A stretch of 56,470 bases of DNA, taken from the NCBI GenBank assembly GCA_029062895.1, contig JAIDPF010000041.1, positions 1-56,470 of the forward strand, given 5' to 3'. The position numbers and the translations under genes are program-made. The stretch is from Lachnospiraceae bacterium. Lineage in GTDB: Bacteria; Bacillota; Clostridia; Lachnospirales; Lachnospiraceae. The notes under the pieces are model-generated. The model was given only the letters and a program-made list of their open reading frames with translations, did no database searches and had not been told where the DNA came from. Below, piece by piece: positions 9,294 to 18,148 of the stretch (position 1 is the first letter of the stretch; each line of letters opens with the position of its first letter).

Positions 9294-9307
9294 TTACAAA
9301 ATTGTCA
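9294..9307. promoter_or_regulatory. Predicted response-regulator operator
   Basis: TTACA-AAAT-TGTCA is an imperfect inverted repeat resembling the BceR/VirR box (TnACA-N4-TGTAA). It lies about 175 bases upstream of the ABC ATPase gene, where a two-component-controlled promoter is expected. This is inference from pattern only. Confidence 0.4.
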
Positions 9308-9360
9308 GAATTAATCTCCCTTCTGTTAGAATGTAGAAAGAATCTTATGAGATAATCAAT

Positions 9361-9452
9361 GTGAGAAGAACTTCTAATTACTCGCAGCAAAGGCTGCTTC
9401 GCAAAGAAGTTCTAAGTCTCACATCGGAGATGTCCAAAATTCGGACATCTCC
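9361..9452 (+). promoter_or_regulatory. Structured leader before the ABC genes
   Basis: Two nested structures are visible. GTGAGA-AGAACTT at 9361 pairs with AAGTTCT-aa-TCTCAC near 9414-9422 and encloses a small GCAGC/GCTGC stem. A second perfect stem, GGAGATGTCC/GGACATCTCC, spans 9426-9452. No poly-T follows, so these are not ordinary terminators. They may control readthrough or mRNA stability. Confidence 0.5.
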
Positions 9453-9482
9453 CAATAGAAAGCGAAAGGCGGATAATTGAAT

Positions 9483-10178
9483 ATGGAAATATTACAGGCA
9501 AAAGATCTAAAAAAAATTTATGGGTCCGGTGAAAATGCCGTTCACGCATTGGATGGCGTCAATTTTTCTGTTGATAAAGGAGAATTTGTCGCCGTGGTCG
9601 GAACATCGGGAAGTGGAAAATCCACCCTACTTCATATGCTCGGTGGTCTGGACCGGCCTACCGACGGAAAGGTAATCGTCGATGGAAAGGATATTTTTTC
9701 TTTAAAAGACGAAGCCCTGACCATTTTTCGCCGCCGCAAAATTGGCTTTGTTTTTCAGGCATATAATCTAGTGCCCGTGTTGAATGTCCATGAAAATATT
9801 GTTCTTCCCGTCCAACTGGATGGCAGTGAAGTTGAAAAATCATTTATGGACCAGATTGTCCAGACACTCGGACTGGACGGGCGGCTGGATGCTCTTCCTA
9901 ACCAGCTTTCCGGCGGACAGCAGCAGCGTGTGGCAATCGCCCGTGCATTGATCGCAGCGCCAGCCATTATCCTTGCCGATGAACCTACCGGCAATCTGGA
10001 CAGCAAAACCAGTCAGGATGTTTTAAGCCTCTTGAAAGTTACCAGCCGGAAATTTACCCAGACCATCGTTATGATCACCCACAATGAGGAGATTGCACAA
10101 ATGGCTGACCGGATCATCCGTATCGAAGACGGACGCATTGTCAGCGGACATACTCCCGCCGGGAATTCACCGGCATAA
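9483..10178 (+). CDS. ABC exporter ATPase, MacB/LolD type
   Basis: A 231-residue ATPase with Walker [10 protein letters not shown], signature [15 protein letters not shown] and Walker [17 protein letters not shown]. The DEPTGNLDS form is typical of ATPases that pair with FtsX/MacB-type permeases, and the next gene is such a permease. The ATG at 9483 lies 10 bases after AAAGGCGG; a TTG six bases earlier is possible. Confidence 0.93.
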   Translation: MEILQAKDLKKIYGSGENAVHALDGVNFSVDKGEFVAVVGTSGSGKSTLLHMLGGLDRPTDGKVIVDGKDIFSLKDEALTIFRRRKIGFVFQAYNLVPVLNVHENIVLPVQLDGSEVEKSFMDQIVQTLGLDGRLDALPNQLSGGQQQRVAIARALIAAPAIILADEPTGNLDSKTSQDVLSLLKVTSRKFTQTIVMITHNEEIAQMADRIIRIEDGRIVSGHTPAGNSPA

Positions 10179-10216
10179 CAAGTACGCTGCAAAAGACTTA
10201 TCAAAGGAGGCTAATC

Positions 10217-12880
10217 ATGAAAGTAAAAAATCAACAATGCATCCGTCGTTTAAGCTATAGATCCCTGTGGGCATCCCGGAAGCGGAACCTGATCGCCATC
10301 ATTGCGATTGCCCTTACAACACTGCTCTTTACGTCCCTGTTTACAATCGTCATGTCCATCAATTCCAGCTATCAGACTTATCAGTTCCGACAGCTGGGCG
10401 GCTATAACCATGGTACTTTTAAATCTGTAAACGAGGAACAGCTAGCAGCCATTTCCGCCCATCCAAATGTAAAGGAAGCCGGCGTCCGTACGGTCATCGG
10501 AATCTTAGCTACGGATTCATTTGCAAAAATCCCCGCAGAAATCAGCTACATGGATGCCAATACTACCAAATGGTGCTACGCTCTGCCCACCGTCGGACAT
10601 ATGCCGGAAAAAGACAATGAGATCGCCATGGATACAACGGCGTTGAAACAATTAGGTGTCACACCGGAACTGGGAGCCGAAATACAGCTCTCCTATACGC
10701 TGAACGACAAGGAGCAAACCGGTTCGGAAATCAAAGATACCTTTATTCTTTCAGGATATTGGGAGTATGATGATCTGATGCCGGTACATTATATCAATAT
10801 TTCCGAGGGGTATCTGAAAGAAATCATAGATGCGGCTATGGCGGAGGGAATGGAATCGTTCCGCACAGACTTAAACGTGATGATGAAGTCCACCATAAAT
10901 ATACAGGGACAGATGGAACAGGTAGATACGGATCTCGGCTATACATGGGACAGCCATGTCGATGAAAACAGCGTCCGTATCGGCGTGAACTGGGGCTATA
11001 CTTCTTCCCAGATTGACGAAACGCTGGATCAGGAGATGGTTTTAGCTATCATTGCATTTATCATACTGGTGGTGTTTACCGGGTATCTGATCATCTATAA
11101 TATCTTTCAGATTTCCGTTACCGGGGATATCCGGTTTTATGGTCTTCTGAAAACCATTGGCGTAACACCTGCGCAGCTGCGGCGCATCATCCGGCAGCAG
11201 GCTTTACTTCTTTGCCTGATTGGGATTCCTATCGGTCTCCTGCTCGGATATATCACAGGCGCAGTACTAACGCCGGCAGTGATCAAAAGCAGCACATCCC
11301 TCGGAGAAACATCTTCCACTATCAGCGTCTCTCCGCTTATTTTTGTGGGTTCAACACTGTTTTCTCTGCTTACGGTTCTGTTATCCTGCAAGAAACCCGG
11401 ACGGATCGCAGCAAAGGTATCTCCTATCGAAGCAACAAAATATACGGAAAATACCCAAACAAGAAAAAAGCAGCGTCACACCCGTGGGGCAAAAGTATCC
11501 CATATGGCATTTGCCAATCTGGGACGCAACCGGAGCAAGACCATTCTTGTCTTTGTATCGCTGGCTTTGTCCGTTATACTGCTGAATCTCCTATATACAT
11601 TCGTCAGTGGATTTGATATGGAACTTTATCTTAGCAATCAAACCTGTGCAGACTTTATTGTCAGCAGTACCGATTACTTTCGTTTTAATCAATCCTCAGA
11701 ATTTATTACAGAGAATGCCATAGAGCAGATCGAGTCAAATACCGAAAAGTCCCTTGCCGGTTGCGGTTATATCTTATCCGATTATAAGCGCCCGTTATGC
11801 TGGGTATCAGAAGAAACCTATAGGGCTTTATATGCCAACTGGGTAACCGAAGAGCAAATGGAGCAGTTATTATCATTATCCCTGGAAGTTAACGACGACA
11901 ATAAAGTGTCTACCGACGTACAGCTTCTAGGGCTGGATCCTGCGCTGTTTGAGAAACTGACTGTTCTGGAAGGAGATCTTGACTCCCTGTTTTCGGGAAA
12001 CAGCCACGCCATTGCTTTGTCTGTTTATACGGACGATTACGGCAACGTAATGCATCGGGAAATGTATCCGGAAATAGGAGATACTCTCAGGCTGACTTAT
12101 GTTTCCGAGGGCTACTATATTGACAGCCGCACCGGTGAATATTGTACGGAAAATACCCCTGAGGAATATATGGAATATCACATCAGCAAAAGCATTGATA
12201 TAGACTATACCGTATGTGCGCTGGTAAGCGTGCCACATTCCATGAGTCATAGATATGCTACCATCGGCGCCCTTGGCGCCATACTTCCGGCAGAGACGAT
12301 CACACGGGACAGCGGCATGTCAGTAATCCCCCTCTACTATCTGTTCGATACTCCGACAGAAGCGGCGGAACAAAACGCAGAAGCTTATCTGGCAGAGCTG
12401 ACTGCCAATGATCTCCCGGAACTGATGTATAACAGCAAGGAAACGCTGCGTAAAGATTTCGAGCAGTTTCAGAACCTGTTTATACTGCTGGGCGGACTGC
12501 TTTGCACCATCATCGGATTCGTAGGCATCCTGAATTTCTTTAATGCGATTATGACCGGTATCCTTTCCCGCCGCAGGGAATTTGCAGTATTACAGGCAGT
12601 AGGTATGACCAACAGCCAATTAAGATCCATGCTGATCTTTGAAGGTCTTCTTTATTCACTGGGATCCGTATTGATCGCGCTGATTCTATCTGCTGTCATG
12701 AATCCGTTCATCGGTAAAATGCTGGAAAATATGTTCTGGTTCTTCCGACCCCATTTTACCATTCTTCCTGTTGTGATCGTGATTCCTGTCTTTCTGCTGT
12801 TTGGATGGCTGATCCCTACCATCCTGTATGGACAGACCGCAAAACACAGCGTGGTAGAACGGTTAAGGGAAACGGAATAG
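10217..12880 (+). CDS. FtsX-type ABC permease, two FtsX domains
   Basis: An 887-residue membrane protein. A first helix at about 24-46 is followed by an extracytoplasmic domain. Three helices then span about 270-390 (first FtsX unit, with FYGLLKTIGVTPAQLRRIIRQQ). The architecture repeats: a helix near 440-460, a large external domain, and three helices at the C-terminus (with REFAVLQAVGMTNSQLRSML). This arrangement fits mechanotransmission or lipid/peptide extrusion rather than channel transport. It forms an operon-like set with the ATPase and the two-component genes. AAGGAGG is eight bases before the ATG. Confidence 0.92.
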   Translation: MKVKNQQCIRRLSYRSLWASRKRNLIAIIAIALTTLLFTSLFTIVMSINSSYQTYQFRQLGGYNHGTFKSVNEEQLAAISAHPNVKEAGVRTVIGILATDSFAKIPAEISYMDANTTKWCYALPTVGHMPEKDNEIAMDTTALKQLGVTPELGAEIQLSYTLNDKEQTGSEIKDTFILSGYWEYDDLMPVHYINISEGYLKEIIDAAMAEGMESFRTDLNVMMKSTINIQGQMEQVDTDLGYTWDSHVDENSVRIGVNWGYTSSQIDETLDQEMVLAIIAFIILVVFTGYLIIYNIFQISVTGDIRFYGLLKTIGVTPAQLRRIIRQQALLLCLIGIPIGLLLGYITGAVLTPAVIKSSTSLGETSSTISVSPLIFVGSTLFSLLTVLLSCKKPGRIAAKVSPIEATKYTENTQTRKKQRHTRGAKVSHMAFANLGRNRSKTILVFVSLALSVILLNLLYTFVSGFDMELYLSNQTCADFIVSSTDYFRFNQSSEFITENAIEQIESNTEKSLAGCGYILSDYKRPLCWVSEETYRALYANWVTEEQMEQLLSLSLEVNDDNKVSTDVQLLGLDPALFEKLTVLEGDLDSLFSGNSHAIALSVYTDDYGNVMHREMYPEIGDTLRLTYVSEGYYIDSRTGEYCTENTPEEYMEYHISKSIDIDYTVCALVSVPHSMSHRYATIGALGAILPAETITRDSGMSVIPLYYLFDTPTEAAEQNAEAYLAELTANDLPELMYNSKETLRKDFEQFQNLFILLGGLLCTIIGFVGILNFFNAIMTGILSRRREFAVLQAVGMTNSQLRSMLIFEGLLYSLGSVLIALILSAVMNPFIGKMLENMFWFFRPHFTILPVVIVIPVFLLFGWLIPTILYGQTAKHSVVERLRETE

Positions 12881-12909
12881 CGCGATACATCGCTTACAAA
12901 AGTTTTTAC

Positions 12910-12948
12910 GGAATAGGAAGCACTGACATCATCAGTGCTTCCTATTCC
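12910..12948. terminator. Long perfect hairpin between convergent genes
   Basis: GGAATAGGAAGCACTGA (12910-12926) pairs perfectly with its complement (12932-12948) across a 5-base loop. It overlaps the last codons of the HD-GYP gene. Neither strand has a classic T-tract, so termination is inferred from the stem and its position. Confidence 0.55.
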
Positions 12949-14891
12949 ACATCATCCAAAGCTCCCTCTTGAATCAGCTCCAAAAGAATATCCACAATAT
13001 GGGTATCCAACTGTGTTCCTGATACCCTCTTCATCTCAGCAATAATGTTTTCCATCGGCATACATTCTCTGTAGGGGCGGGTAGAATGCATGGCATCAAA
13101 GGTATCTGCAACCGCAATAATCCTTGCAACCTGCGGAATTTCTTTTTCATGCTTTCCACTCGGATACCCCTTCCCATCCAGCCGCTCATGATGAAACCCG
13201 GCACCCAATGCCAGATTCGGCAGACAGTCGATCTCCTTTAATATTTCATAACCGTATTGTGCATGCTGTTTAATCGTTTCGTACTCATCATTTGTGAGTT
13301 TACCGGGTTTGTTCAAGATATCTTCTGGAATGACAACCTTCCCGATATCATGCAGCAATGCAATATGATAAATGTTCTCCAACATTTTTTCGTTATATCC
13401 CAACTTCGCTGCGATCATCCTAGCATACGTTGCTACCCTAAAAGAATGTCCCTTTGTATACTGATCTTTAATGTCAATGCTCTTAGCAAAAGCGCGTATC
13501 ATCTGATTGATAAACAACTCGCTTTCCTTTTCCTCCTTAATTGCCTGCTTTAATTCTTTATTCTGCTCTTCCAGTCTGACAGAAAACGCATGAATCCGAT
13601 CCTTCATAAAGTGGATACAGTTTTCCGGTATATTGCTGCCGTTGTAAATTGCCTCTGCCATTTCCATACAATTTCCGTAACCGCACGCTCCACAGTTAAT
13701 ATTCCTCTGCTCCCAGCTTATTTTGTTCATAGAAAGGAATATAGCATCCAACTCCTTCTCGTCCGGTTCACGCAGGGAAATACTGCCGGATTTATCGGTA
13801 TAATTCCGCATAAAATCCCGGATATCCAATTGGGAAAACTGCTTGTTAAATTGTTTTAGGCGTTCTGCCGGCGCAAGCGCTTTTGAAAACGGACTCTCTC
13901 CGCTGTTCTTTTTACAACGTTCCCTGATCTCCTGCAGATTATAATAATTTTCCTCTGAATCATTTTTTTCAGTTTCGATACCCGTCCCATATAGGCAGCC
14001 TCTGTCACAATTTAAAATATCTACCATAAACGGCAATTTTTGTCCTTTTGCCAATCTCTTCCTATAATCCTTTAGGAAGGTATAGGCGCGCTTTTCCCCT
14101 TCTACCTGCCGTACAAATGCTTCCTCACCGCAAAACCAGTAGACATTTTCCTTAAGCCCTCCCGGAGTGGGATAAACAGAGCCCAAACCATATTCAATCT
14201 CATCTGTTGCGTCTGCACCAGCAATATGATGTTTCCGCGCATATTCCATAAAATGACGGAAGGTCAGATTATAAGATACATAACCGTATGTATTTGGATC
14301 AGTAATTTCGATTTTTTTTGCCATACACGGACTGATAAATGCCAGCTTATCCGTAATATGCAAATATTTTTTCGCATAAATCGCCGCACACAACAGGGGG
14401 CTGTGAATCGGAATCAATTTCTGTATCAGGTCCGGTGCGTAATGCTCAATATAATTAACCACTGCGGGACAGGGTTGGGAAATTCCGCCCTGCAGGTCAT
14501 GCTCTGAAATATAGTTGATATATCCCCATGTGGTAATGTCAGCACCAAAGCTGACACTGATGATCCGGTTAACTCCCAAATCCTTCAATCCGCCCAAGAT
14601 AGAGGCATATTCCTCCGGGTAATTCGCCTGAAATGCCGGAGCGAGCAGCACAGAGATCTGTTCCCCCTGCTCTAAATCATGGAAAAACTGTTCCGTATCA
14701 TCATAATAATCTCTGGCATTATGTTCACACACATCAAAACAGGCACCACACGCGATGCAATTTTCACTATGTACTTCAATCCGCTGTCCGTCCTCTGATT
14801 GAACAGAATAATTTGCAGTAAGAACAGGACAGACCGAAATGCAGCGATTACACCCCTGACACTTTTCATTTGTATAGACCAGCTGACCCAT
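12942..14891 (-). CDS. Ferredoxin / hydrogenase-like / HD-GYP fusion protein
   Basis: A 649-residue, apparently cytoplasmic, multidomain protein. Two 4Fe-4S clusters lie at the N-terminus (C11, C14, C17, C21 and C45, C48, C51, C55). Next comes a domain like the H-cluster domain of [FeFe]-hydrogenases, with QPCPAVVNYIEHYAPDL, SPCMAKK and NCDRGC in place of the catalytic motifs. A further Cys-rich motif, CGACGYGNC, precedes an HD-GYP domain (about 482-649) with H514-D515 and HHERLDGKGYP. The HD-GYP motifs are intact, which fits cyclic-di-GMP hydrolysis. The front half resembles sensory hydrogenases (HydS group), suggesting redox or hydrogen input. Confidence 0.85.
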   Translation of the reverse strand: MGQLVYTNEKCQGCNRCISVCPVLTANYSVQSEDGQRIEVHSENCIACGACFDVCEHNARDYYDDTEQFFHDLEQGEQISVLLAPAFQANYPEEYASILGGLKDLGVNRIISVSFGADITTWGYINYISEHDLQGGISQPCPAVVNYIEHYAPDLIQKLIPIHSPLLCAAIYAKKYLHITDKLAFISPCMAKKIEITDPNTYGYVSYNLTFRHFMEYARKHHIAGADATDEIEYGLGSVYPTPGGLKENVYWFCGEEAFVRQVEGEKRAYTFLKDYRKRLAKGQKLPFMVDILNCDRGCLYGTGIETEKNDSEENYYNLQEIRERCKKNSGESPFSKALAPAERLKQFNKQFSQLDIRDFMRNYTDKSGSISLREPDEKELDAIFLSMNKISWEQRNINCGACGYGNCMEMAEAIYNGSNIPENCIHFMKDRIHAFSVRLEEQNKELKQAIKEEKESELFINQMIRAFAKSIDIKDQYTKGHSFRVATYARMIAAKLGYNEKMLENIYHIALLHDIGKVVIPEDILNKPGKLTNDEYETIKQHAQYGYEILKEIDCLPNLALGAGFHHERLDGKGYPSGKHEKEIPQVARIIAVADTFDAMHSTRPYRECMPMENIIAEMKRVSGTQLDTHIVDILLELIQEGALDDVE

Positions 14892-14960
14892 TATTTCTTT
14901 CCTCTCCCCCTTTATACATACATTTGTATTTTATCATATCCGCAATGCATTTACCACAAG

Positions 14961-15005
14961 AAAAAAGGCTGCCGCATTAAATAATCAGCGCGCAGCCTCT
15001 TTTTT
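14961..15005 (-). terminator. Intrinsic terminator of the D-lactate dehydrogenase gene
   Basis: GCAGCC near the 3' end pairs with GGCTGC at 14967-14972, and both arms continue into A/T runs. On the minus strand the stem is followed by TTTTTT. Confidence 0.75.
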
Positions 15006-15013
15006 CAATGAGG

Positions 15014-15991
15014 TCATTTTACCTCATTTGTTAACTCTTCCCCTTTTTCCAATGCCGCAGCGTTTTCAAGCGTGACCTGCGCAATGGAATGCATTGCCTC
15101 CTTTGTAAAGAAGCCCATGTGTGAAGTCAGGATAACGTTTGGAAACGTGGTAAGCCTTGCAAGGTTTTCGTCCCGTATGATTTTATTAGAACAGTCCTCA
15201 TAGAAAATTCCCTCTTCCTCTTCATAGACATCCAGCCCCACGCCGGCGATCTTTTTTGATAACAGTCCGTCGATCAGCGCGCCGGCATCAATCAAACCAC
15301 CTCTCGAAGTGTTAACAATATAAACGCCCTTCTTCATCTGACTGATGCTTTCCTCGTCAATGATATGATACGTGTCCTTCATCAACGGACAGTGCAGCGA
15401 GATCACATCCGCCTCTGCCAGAAGATCCTTTAACGGCATATATTCTACCTTAAGATCCTTATTCGGATAGGGATCATACGCAATGATCCTCATAGAAAAT
15501 CCTTCCAGAATCTTGATCATACACTGCCCGATCTTACCGGTTCCGATGACACCGGCTGTTTTTCCGTGGAAATCTACGCCCAGAAGGCCGTTGATATTCA
15601 TATTAAAATCCCTTGTCCTGCCGTAAGCCTTGTGAATCATACGGTTACAGCTGAGCAGCAGTCCCATGGCAAACTCCGCAACTGCATCCGGCGAATACGC
15701 CGGCACCCTTAATACCTTGATCCTTCCAGATGCCGCTTTCATATCCACATGATTATATCCCGCGCTTCGAAGCAGGATCGCCTTGACACCCATATCTACC
15801 AGCATATTAACCGCCTCGGCATTCGCGTCATCATTGACAAATATGCAGACGGCGTCATATCCCCGCGCCAAAGACGCGGTATCGACCATAAAAGGAAGCT
15901 CGATAAAATGTATCTCATGACCATAGGTTTCGGCCATTGGCTCAAACCAGATCCTGTCATACGGTTTTGTACTGTAAAATGCAATTTTCAT
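15014..15991 (-). CDS. ldhA: D-lactate dehydrogenase (2-hydroxyacid dehydrogenase family)
   Basis: A 325-residue NAD-dependent enzyme that interconverts pyruvate and D-lactate, a fermentation end step. The nucleotide-binding motif is GVIGTGKIG near residue 146. The catalytic arginine lies in VNTSRGGLID, the acidic partner in GVGLDVYEEEEG, and the catalytic histidine in TSHMGFFTKEAM. The MGFFTKEA form is typical of LdhA-like D-lactate dehydrogenases rather than glycerate or phosphoglycerate enzymes. A terminator follows immediately. Confidence 0.87.
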   Translation of the reverse strand: MKIAFYSTKPYDRIWFEPMAETYGHEIHFIELPFMVDTASLARGYDAVCIFVNDDANAEAVNMLVDMGVKAILLRSAGYNHVDMKAASGRIKVLRVPAYSPDAVAEFAMGLLLSCNRMIHKAYGRTRDFNMNINGLLGVDFHGKTAGVIGTGKIGQCMIKILEGFSMRIIAYDPYPNKDLKVEYMPLKDLLAEADVISLHCPLMKDTYHIIDEESISQMKKGVYIVNTSRGGLIDAGALIDGLLSKKIAGVGLDVYEEEEGIFYEDCSNKIIRDENLARLTTFPNVILTSHMGFFTKEAMHSIAQVTLENAAALEKGEELTNEVK

Positions 15992-16087
15992 AATAATAAC
16001 CCTGCCTTTTCCTTAGATTATGCTTTTTTAGTTTAAGGAAAAAGCAGAGTTTTATTCATAATTATCCTCTTTTCAATTTTAAAATTA

Positions 16088-16855
16088 CTACCTCACAGTG
16101 GATTTGAAAAGAAGATATCCGATAGCTATTGCAACAAACGCAATCACCCAGACAGAGATACACGGCATGTCTTTTTTAAGATAAAATTCCGCCGGATCAT
16201 CCGGATTAATCATGAGATCATACTGCTTGCCAATCTTCGGCACGTTATAATATCTTACTTCTCTTCCACTGCTGCCTGTAGTAGTGACTTTTATTTGTTT
16301 TCGAGAAGAACCCGCAATACGGAGCTTATTACCCCTGAATGTAAACTCATAAATCGGGATAAACCTGACCGATCCTCCTCTACTTCTATATGACCATCTT
16401 TGCTGCAGATTGATGCAGACTGCCTGCACCTCTTGTGTACAAGTCTTTTTCCGAAAATAATAGTTTAAAAAATGAAAAATAAGGAGCAAAGATCCAATGC
16501 TACCAATAACAGCACCTGAAACCATGCCTTGAACTCTACCATTCATTGTCTGCAGCGACGGATTCGATCCTGCAAGCAGCTGATACCCTGAAGCCAATAT
16601 TACTTCAACGCCAAAAATCACCCAAACCCAGTTCTTTGTATGCTTTTTTAAAGAATTTCTTTGATCGGTTATGATGCCCATTCCAATAAGAATACACACA
16701 ACCCCAATAGAAAAAATTAAAAATCCACTATGATCAACCAACTTCAAGGAAAAAACTCCCGCAAAAAATATAAGTATTGCAAAACCAGCAAACAAGGGCC
16801 TTATGAAAAGCCTATTTTCCCGAGCACCGATTTGCTCATATCCATTTTCACTCAT
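16088..16855 (-). CDS. DUF3592-like membrane protein, second of a pair
   Basis: About 255 residues with four or five hydrophobic segments in the first half and one at the C-terminus. A soluble segment contains IPIYEFTFRGNKLRI and INPDDPAEFYLKKD, the pattern of DUF3592-type proteins. It is a paralogue of the gene just upstream (same EFTFRGN / YDLMINP segments) and is probably co-transcribed with it. The start at MSENGY is chosen because AGAGGA lies about six bases before it. Function unknown. Confidence 0.72.
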   Translation of the reverse strand: MSENGYEQIGARENRLFIRPLFAGFAILIFFAGVFSLKLVDHSGFLIFSIGVVCILIGMGIITDQRNSLKKHTKNWVWVIFGVEVILASGYQLLAGSNPSLQTMNGRVQGMVSGAVIGSIGSLLLIFHFLNYYFRKKTCTQEVQAVCINLQQRWSYRSRGGSVRFIPIYEFTFRGNKLRIAGSSRKQIKVTTTGSSGREVRYYNVPKIGKQYDLMINPDDPAEFYLKKDMPCISVWVIAFVAIAIGYLLFKSTVR

Positions 16856-16947
16856 AATTATCCTCTTTTCTACGCTACCCTTATTGCAATATGGTCTTCT
16901 AGCTATTAATAGCATTTTTATTATTTGTCAAAAGACAATCAGACATC

Positions 16948-17913
16948 CTATGGAATACAGCACAAAAAGAAGCCAGCCAGAATAAAGATCATAGAAAAAG
17001 CAACAATCCCTACTATTGATTGCCCATTTTTTTTGTTAAACATCGTCGGTTCATACGGATTAATATAAAGCTCATGTCTGCTGCCAATCGACACGCTTTT
17101 ACCTCCATAATCTTCTGCTGCACAATATGTATTACCTCTGAACTGGTACTCATAGACCGGAGCGTATTTGATATACGTATGTCCATCTTTATATTCCTTT
17201 TTCTGTTTCAGATAAACGCAGACTGCCTGCACCGGTTCTGTACAGACCTCGTTCAGATATTGGTAGGTGATACAGCTCAGAATCAATAACAGCGCCCCAA
17301 CCGCAACAAAACCAACACCCCCCATAACTACGAGCCTCGGCTGCGGAAGCTCCGGAATCATCTTCGCCAGAATACAATACAATGCCATCAATATCAAGCC
17401 GATACCTATCATCATCACAAGAGTACTTTTAGCATGTCTTCTAAAATTAAATTTTTCATCGCTCACAAGTCCTATTCCGAATATAACAAGCATAATTCCC
17501 ATACAGATACAAGCAATTACGGGTACGGTCTGAAAAAACAAAATCATTCCTCCGATACCTATGATCAGAGCCGCGATGGCAGGTCCCGGCTTCATTTGGG
17601 CCGTAAGCGTTGGTGATTCCGCATTCTCATACTTTGCGTTCCTACCTTGGTTTTCCTGCTCCGCCATTGCCATGGTGTCTTCTATCTTGTTTCTCAGCCC
17701 TTCTGGAAGTCGTTCCATCATCCCCTCCGGCAGATTCACCTGTGGGGTACTATTATAACTATTATCAAACTGCTGATCATAGCTGTTGCCGTATTGCTGA
17801 TCGTAGCCATTGCCGTATTGCTGATCGTAGCCATTGCCGTATTGCTGACCGCCATATTGCTGATCGTAGCCGTTATTATACTGCTGGTTGTAATCGTATC
17901 CATTTTCGTTCAT
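16948..17913 (-). CDS. DUF3592-like membrane protein with GYDQQYGN repeats
   Basis: About 321 residues. The N-terminal 55 residues are a low-complexity stretch built from an eight-residue unit (YGNGYDQQ) repeated four to five times, rich in Tyr, Gln, Gly and Asn. A linker, then four or five membrane helices and the DUF3592-like segment (VYEYQFRGNTYC, HELYINPYEP) follow. The tail resembles prion-like or self-associating sequences, and presumably faces the cytoplasm. AGGAGG lies seven bases before the ATG. It heads a two-gene unit with its paralogue. Function unknown. Confidence 0.72.
   Translation of the reverse strand: MNENGYDYNQQYNNGYDQQYGGQQYGNGYDQQYGNGYDQQYGNSYDQQFDNSYNSTPQVNLPEGMMERLPEGLRNKIEDTMAMAEQENQGRNAKYENAESPTLTAQMKPGPAIAALIIGIGGMILFFQTVPVIACICMGIMLVIFGIGLVSDEKFNFRRHAKSTLVMMIGIGLILMALYCILAKMIPELPQPRLVVMGGVGFVAVGALLLILSCITYQYLNEVCTEPVQAVCVYLKQKKEYKDGHTYIKYAPVYEYQFRGNTYCAAEDYGGKSVSIGSRHELYINPYEPTMFNKKNGQSIVGIVAFSMIFILAGFFLCCIP
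17765..17890 (-). repeat. 24-bp tandem repeat encoding YGNGYDQQ
   Basis: In-frame 24-bp units (core TTGCTGATCGTAGCCA on the plus strand) occur four to five times with few differences, which suggests recent expansion or slippage. Confidence 0.8.
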
Positions 17914-18120
17914 TGGTGAGCCTCCTAATTTTATCATTCTAAAACACCGTACTGCTGATTATCTGAAAACAATAACCAAACAGCGTACCTGTATTTCGCA
18001 CCCGCTTCGTACGGTGCAAATATAATCTTAATAAGACTATATCATATAGGTAATGATATTACATACGAAGATATTCCACATTAACTATACTCTTTTTAGA
18101 AAAACAGCAACGATATTCTC

Positions 18121-18148
18121 CAAAAATAAAGACCGGTCAACCCGGTCT
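18121..18148 (-). terminator. Intrinsic terminator of the TPR-DUF4037 gene
   Basis: On the minus strand AGACCGG-gttga-CCGGTCT is followed by TTATTTTTG. The stem overlaps the stop codon of the gene. Confidence 0.75.

Noticed and set aside
16008-16050. A/T-rich stem upstream of the D-lactate dehydrogenase gene
   Set aside because: An imperfect stem (TTTTCCTTA/TAAGGAAAA) is visible but has no T-tract and no clear role, so it is not listed as a terminator.
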